Positions 12,101-14,880 of a stretch of 14,880 nt of DNA are shown one piece after another. Each line of letters opens with the position of its first letter. Positions within the stretch are counted from its first letter, which is position 1. The notes under the pieces were generated by a model, which made no database searches, was not told the DNA's origin, and saw only the letters and a list, made by a program, of their open reading frames with translations. The DNA is from Candidatus Aerophobota bacterium (GTDB taxonomy: Bacteria > Aerophobota > Aerophobia > Aerophobales > B3-G15), in contig JAGGTG010000175.1 in assembly GCA_021163905.1 (NCBI GenBank), forward strand, positions 1-14,880. Direction: 5' to 3'. The position numbers were made by a program, and so were the translations under genes.

Positions 12101-14499
12101 GATTTTTCTGCCATTTTTCTTAATCTTTCCTGTTCCTGCAAAAGATAAAATAGTTTATCTTCAACTTTTCTATTTACCGTTCCTTCAGGAAAAAGACCAT
12201 CTGGGCCTCTTTTGCCTGCAGCTACACCTGTTAGGATTTCAATACCCTCATCAACTGTACTTATAGGATAAATATGAAATTTTCCTTCCTTAACAGCCTC
12301 CACCACTTCTTTTTTTAACATAAGGTTCTTAACGTTACTTCTGGGAATAATTACTCCTTGATTTCCGGTAAGTCCCTTTCTCTTGCAGGTATCAAAAAAG
12401 CCTTCTATTTTTTCATTAACCCCCCCTATTGGTTGAATTTCTCCTTTTTGGTTTACAGATCCTGTAACAGCAATTCCCTGTTTGATGGGTAGCTCAGCCA
12501 GACTGGATAGTATTGCGAAAAGCTCTGCTGCAGAGGCACTATCACCTTCGACGTAGGAATAGCTTTGCTCAAAGGTCAGGGTAGCAGAAAGAGCGAGAGG
12601 AGTTTTTCCTCCGTACTTTCCACCCAGATATCCTGAAAGAATTAAAACACCTTTATCGTGGGTTTTTCCACTTAGTTTAGCCTCCCTTTCTATGTTAATT
12701 ACGCCTTTATTCCCTATAAAGGTCTGGGCAGTTATACGGGATGGCTTCCCAAACATAAATTCTCCGTACGAGTATACGGCAAGGCCGTTTACCTGTCCCA
12801 CCTTGGCTCCATCTGTATCAATATATAAAGTTCCCTCTTCTATCATTTCACCTATCTTATTTTTAATAATATTGTGTCTGTACTCCATTTGCTCAAGAGC
12901 TTTTTCTACGTCTTCTCTTGTGATATACTGACTCTTCCGAAGGCTTGCCCAGTAATTGGCCTCACGAGCTATATTGGCTATTTTTCCAAATAAAAGGGAG
13001 AATTTTTCCTGATTTTCCGCTAATCTGCTGCTGTACTCAAGTATAGCAGCAAGTCCTGTTTTGTCTAAGTGTTTTAATTTTTCCTCATTACATAATTTAC
13101 ATAAAAATTGGGCACAACGATTCATGGTATACTCTGTAGCTTTTGTTTCCCAGTCAAAATCAGCCCTTATCTTAAATATTTTTCTAAAATTTTCATCATA
13201 GTAATGAAGCAGATTAAATATATAATTTCTCCCTATCATCACTACCTTTAAGTCTATGGGGATAGGCATTGGTCTTAAACCGGTTGTGGAGAAAAATCCG
13301 TACTGTTCCCCTATATCTTCAATTCTTATCTCTTTATTCCTGAGAACTCTTTTTAAAGTATCCCAAACAAATGGATACATAAGAACTCTTTCTACATCAA
13401 CCAGAAGATACCCCCCATTTGCTTTGTGGATTGCTCCTGCTTTAATTTTTGTAAAATCTGTTATAAAAGCCCCAAAATGGACTTTTCTTTCTATACGTCC
13501 AAACATATTTGTATAGGTGGGATTATTCTCTATCACTACAGGTGCGCCATTTAACTGGGAGTTATCCACTATCAAATTTACCTGATATTTAACAAAGGAG
13601 TTTTCCTCCATGATGGGGATTTTGGAGGAACCTTTTTGCTCTTCTTTAAAAAAATCATCTATATTGTCCACTATATCTTTTGCTACATCCTCCAGGTATT
13701 TTACAACAGGGGGAAAATCTGCATATTTTTTCTTTAAACTCCCAATATACTGCTGGACAACAAATTGGGCTATTTCCCGATTAAAGTTATTTACACTATC
13801 CTTTGATTTCTTATCAACTTCATTTATTTTTTCAAAGGCATCTGCAATTTCTTTTTGAATTGCAGCCATATCACTTTGAATTCTCTCTTTTTCCTGTTCG
13901 GGAAGAGCCTGATATTCTTCCTCTTTAAGAGGTTCGCCATTTTCTTTTATTGGAATAGTTGTAAAACCAAATGGTGTTCTGACAATCTTAAATCCTCTTT
14001 TTTGTGCCTGTTGTTCTATCTGGGAGAGAATATCCTTTTTTTCTTTTTCGTATTTCTCCAGCAAAGAGGCTCTTCGTTCCTTATAGTCATCACTCCTGAA
14101 GGTTTTTGGTATTTCTCTTTTTAAAGTGATGATAAGCTCTTCCATATCCTTTTTAAAGATCTTTCCTTTACCTGTAGGCAGGCTTATAGCAACAGGTTGG
14201 TCGGGATCTTCAAAGTTATGAACATAACACCAATCCGGGGGAGGACTTTTGCTCTGGGCTACTTTCTTCAGGATATTTTTTACAGTACTTGTCCGCCCAC
14301 TATCAGTCATACCAGTAACGTAAATGTTGTAGCCCGGACTTTCTACATTTAATCCAAACTCAATAGCTCTTATAGCTCTTTCCTGTCCTATAGTCTCTTC
14401 TATTTGCGGAACCTGAGCTGTGGTTTCATACTCAAATTTAGAAAGGTCAAATTCCTTTCTTAGCTCGGTATAGGATAGCTCCTTGTGTTTTATATCCAT
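12079..14499 (-). CDS. Lon-like serine protease (LonB/LonC type, AAA_32 + Lon C-terminal domain)
   Basis: An 806-residue protein. Order: a short N-terminal segment; an AAA-like ATPase region with a P-loop-like GMTDSGRTST (63-72); a long charged, partly coiled-coil helical insertion (about 140-300); the rest of the ATPase fold with KANGGYLLVDVERVL (360-373) in the Walker B place; then a Lon protease domain from about 565 with the catalytic Ser654 in VEGDSASAAE and Lys697 in PIGGVNEKIEGFF. No membrane segments are seen, unlike archaeal LonB. The P-loop Lys is Arg and the Walker B acidic pair is D-V-E, so ATP use is doubtful, as in LonC proteins. Start at 14499 is chosen because GGGGGAG is 4 bases upstream; the in-frame ATG at 14523 precedes that site and has none. 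It probably degrades damaged proteins and fits with the stress genes next to it. Confidence 0.9.
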   Translation of the reverse strand: MDIKHKELSYTELRKEFDLSKFEYETTAQVPQIEETIGQERAIRAIEFGLNVESPGYNIYVTGMTDSGRTSTVKNILKKVAQSKSPPPDWCYVHNFEDPDQPVAISLPTGKGKIFKKDMEELIITLKREIPKTFRSDDYKERRASLLEKYEKEKKDILSQIEQQAQKRGFKIVRTPFGFTTIPIKENGEPLKEEEYQALPEQEKERIQSDMAAIQKEIADAFEKINEVDKKSKDSVNNFNREIAQFVVQQYIGSLKKKYADFPPVVKYLEDVAKDIVDNIDDFFKEEQKGSSKIPIMEENSFVKYQVNLIVDNSQLNGAPVVIENNPTYTNMFGRIERKVHFGAFITDFTKIKAGAIHKANGGYLLVDVERVLMYPFVWDTLKRVLRNKEIRIEDIGEQYGFFSTTGLRPMPIPIDLKVVMIGRNYIFNLLHYYDENFRKIFKIRADFDWETKATEYTMNRCAQFLCKLCNEEKLKHLDKTGLAAILEYSSRLAENQEKFSLLFGKIANIAREANYWASLRKSQYITREDVEKALEQMEYRHNIIKNKIGEMIEEGTLYIDTDGAKVGQVNGLAVYSYGEFMFGKPSRITAQTFIGNKGVINIEREAKLSGKTHDKGVLILSGYLGGKYGGKTPLALSATLTFEQSYSYVEGDSASAAELFAILSSLAELPIKQGIAVTGSVNQKGEIQPIGGVNEKIEGFFDTCKRKGLTGNQGVIIPRSNVKNLMLKKEVVEAVKEGKFHIYPISTVDEGIEILTGVAAGKRGPDGLFPEGTVNRKVEDKLFYLLQEQERLRKMAEKSQDSTIS

Positions 14500-14555
14500 A
14501 TAGCTCCCCCTTTTCAGTGCCATATTTGTAGCTTTAATTATTAATGTGCATCCTT

Positions 14556-14583
14556 ATTTTATCTATTGCAGTAGAGAAGTCAA
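14556..14583 (-). promoter_or_regulatory. Predicted sigma-70 promoter of the Lon-like gene
   Basis: On the minus strand TTGACT (plus coordinates 14578-14583) and TAAAAT (14556-14561) are separated by 16 bp. Transcription would begin near 14549, about 50 bases before the ATG at 14499. No heat-shock element such as a CIRCE repeat is seen. Confidence 0.6.
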
Positions 14584-14621
14584 GAAACGCATCCTGAATG
14601 TTAATTAGAAAAGGGGGAATA

Positions 14622-14650
14622 TTGACTTTCGCCAAAAAATGATATATATT
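14622..14650 (+). promoter_or_regulatory. Predicted sigma-70 promoter facing the tRNA-His fragment
   Basis: TTGACT (14622-14627) and TATATT (14645-14650) with an optimal 17-bp spacer. It points away from the Lon-like gene and would start near 14657, about 85 bases before the tRNA sequence. It suggests the tRNA locus was, or is, transcribed. Confidence 0.55.
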
Positions 14651-14740
14651 AAAAACAAGATCAGTGGGAAAACAGAATTTTTTACAGAAAAATGGGATAG
14701 ATGAGATAGAATTTATTAAATCTAAACTAATCCGTTACAT

Positions 14741-14786
14741 GGTGAGCGTAGCTCAGTTTGGTTAGAGCACTGGATTGTGGCTCCAA
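14741..14786 (+). tRNA. tRNA-His (GTG), 5' half only
   Basis: The sequence starts with an extra G (14741) like the G-1 of tRNA-His, then acceptor strand GTGAGCG (14742-14748), TA, D-stem GCTC/GAGC with loop AGTTTGGTTA, then anticodon stem CTGGA and loop TTGTGGC with anticodon GTG (14777-14779). The 3' side of the anticodon stem reads TCCAA, with the last pair broken, and after it no T-arm (GTTCGA-like) and no CGCTCAC to close the acceptor stem are found up to the window end. The gene is therefore broken or chimeric at about position 43 of the tRNA and cannot fold as written. Confidence 0.75.
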
Positions 14787-14880
14787 TTGAAGCCTCTTTG
14801 TAAATCCCCACCAAATCACCAAATCCCACACCAGTAAATAATTTCCACCATTTTTCTTTTCACGGGATTTCACGATTTTT

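Overview
The window looks like ordinary chromosome from an AT-rich, probably anaerobic and possibly thermophilic bacterium. Genes are short and tightly packed, most have strong Shine-Dalgarno sites, and the promoters look like sigma-70 sites. The sequence does not name the organism. An uncultured deep-branching lineage is my guess from the mix of genes: a DUF362 ferredoxin protein, small-type PurL with PurS and PurQ, a Hsp20 with an ArsR-type regulator, and a Lon-like protease with a degenerate P-loop.

Layout. 1-392 holds no convincing gene. Two minus-strand genes follow: a beta-hydroxyacid dehydrogenase (393-1271) and a DUF362 protein with two 4Fe-4S clusters (1622-2728). The gap between them contains what reads as a decayed transposase fragment. 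From about 2968 a plus-strand operon runs to 10473: hisH-hisF-guaA-purS-purQ-purL and then a short GspE/PilB-type ATPase. Next comes a repeat- and promoter-rich gap, a two-gene arsR-hsp20 unit (10697-11516), two intrinsic-terminator-like hairpins, and an osmC-family gene (11684-12100). The osmC gene converges on, and overlaps by 22 bp, a large minus-strand Lon-like protease gene (12079-14499). The right end has divergent promoters and the 5' half of a tRNA-His gene whose 3' half is missing.

How the genes work together. The operon is nucleotide and histidine metabolism built around glutamine-dependent amination. HisH, GuaA and PurQ are three class-I glutamine amidotransferases. HisH/HisF release AICAR, which re-enters purine synthesis; PurSQL makes FGAM; GuaA makes GMP. 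The right half is a protein-quality and stress group: small heat-shock protein with its regulator, OsmC-type peroxidase, Lon-like protease.

No clearly new multi-gene system is visible. The points most worth a second look are the truncated tRNA-His, the perfect palindrome over the arsR-hsp20 -10 box, the five-unit 9-bp tandem repeat just upstream of it, the N1-less secretion-type ATPase at the end of a purine operon, and the degenerate ATPase motifs of the Lon-like protein.
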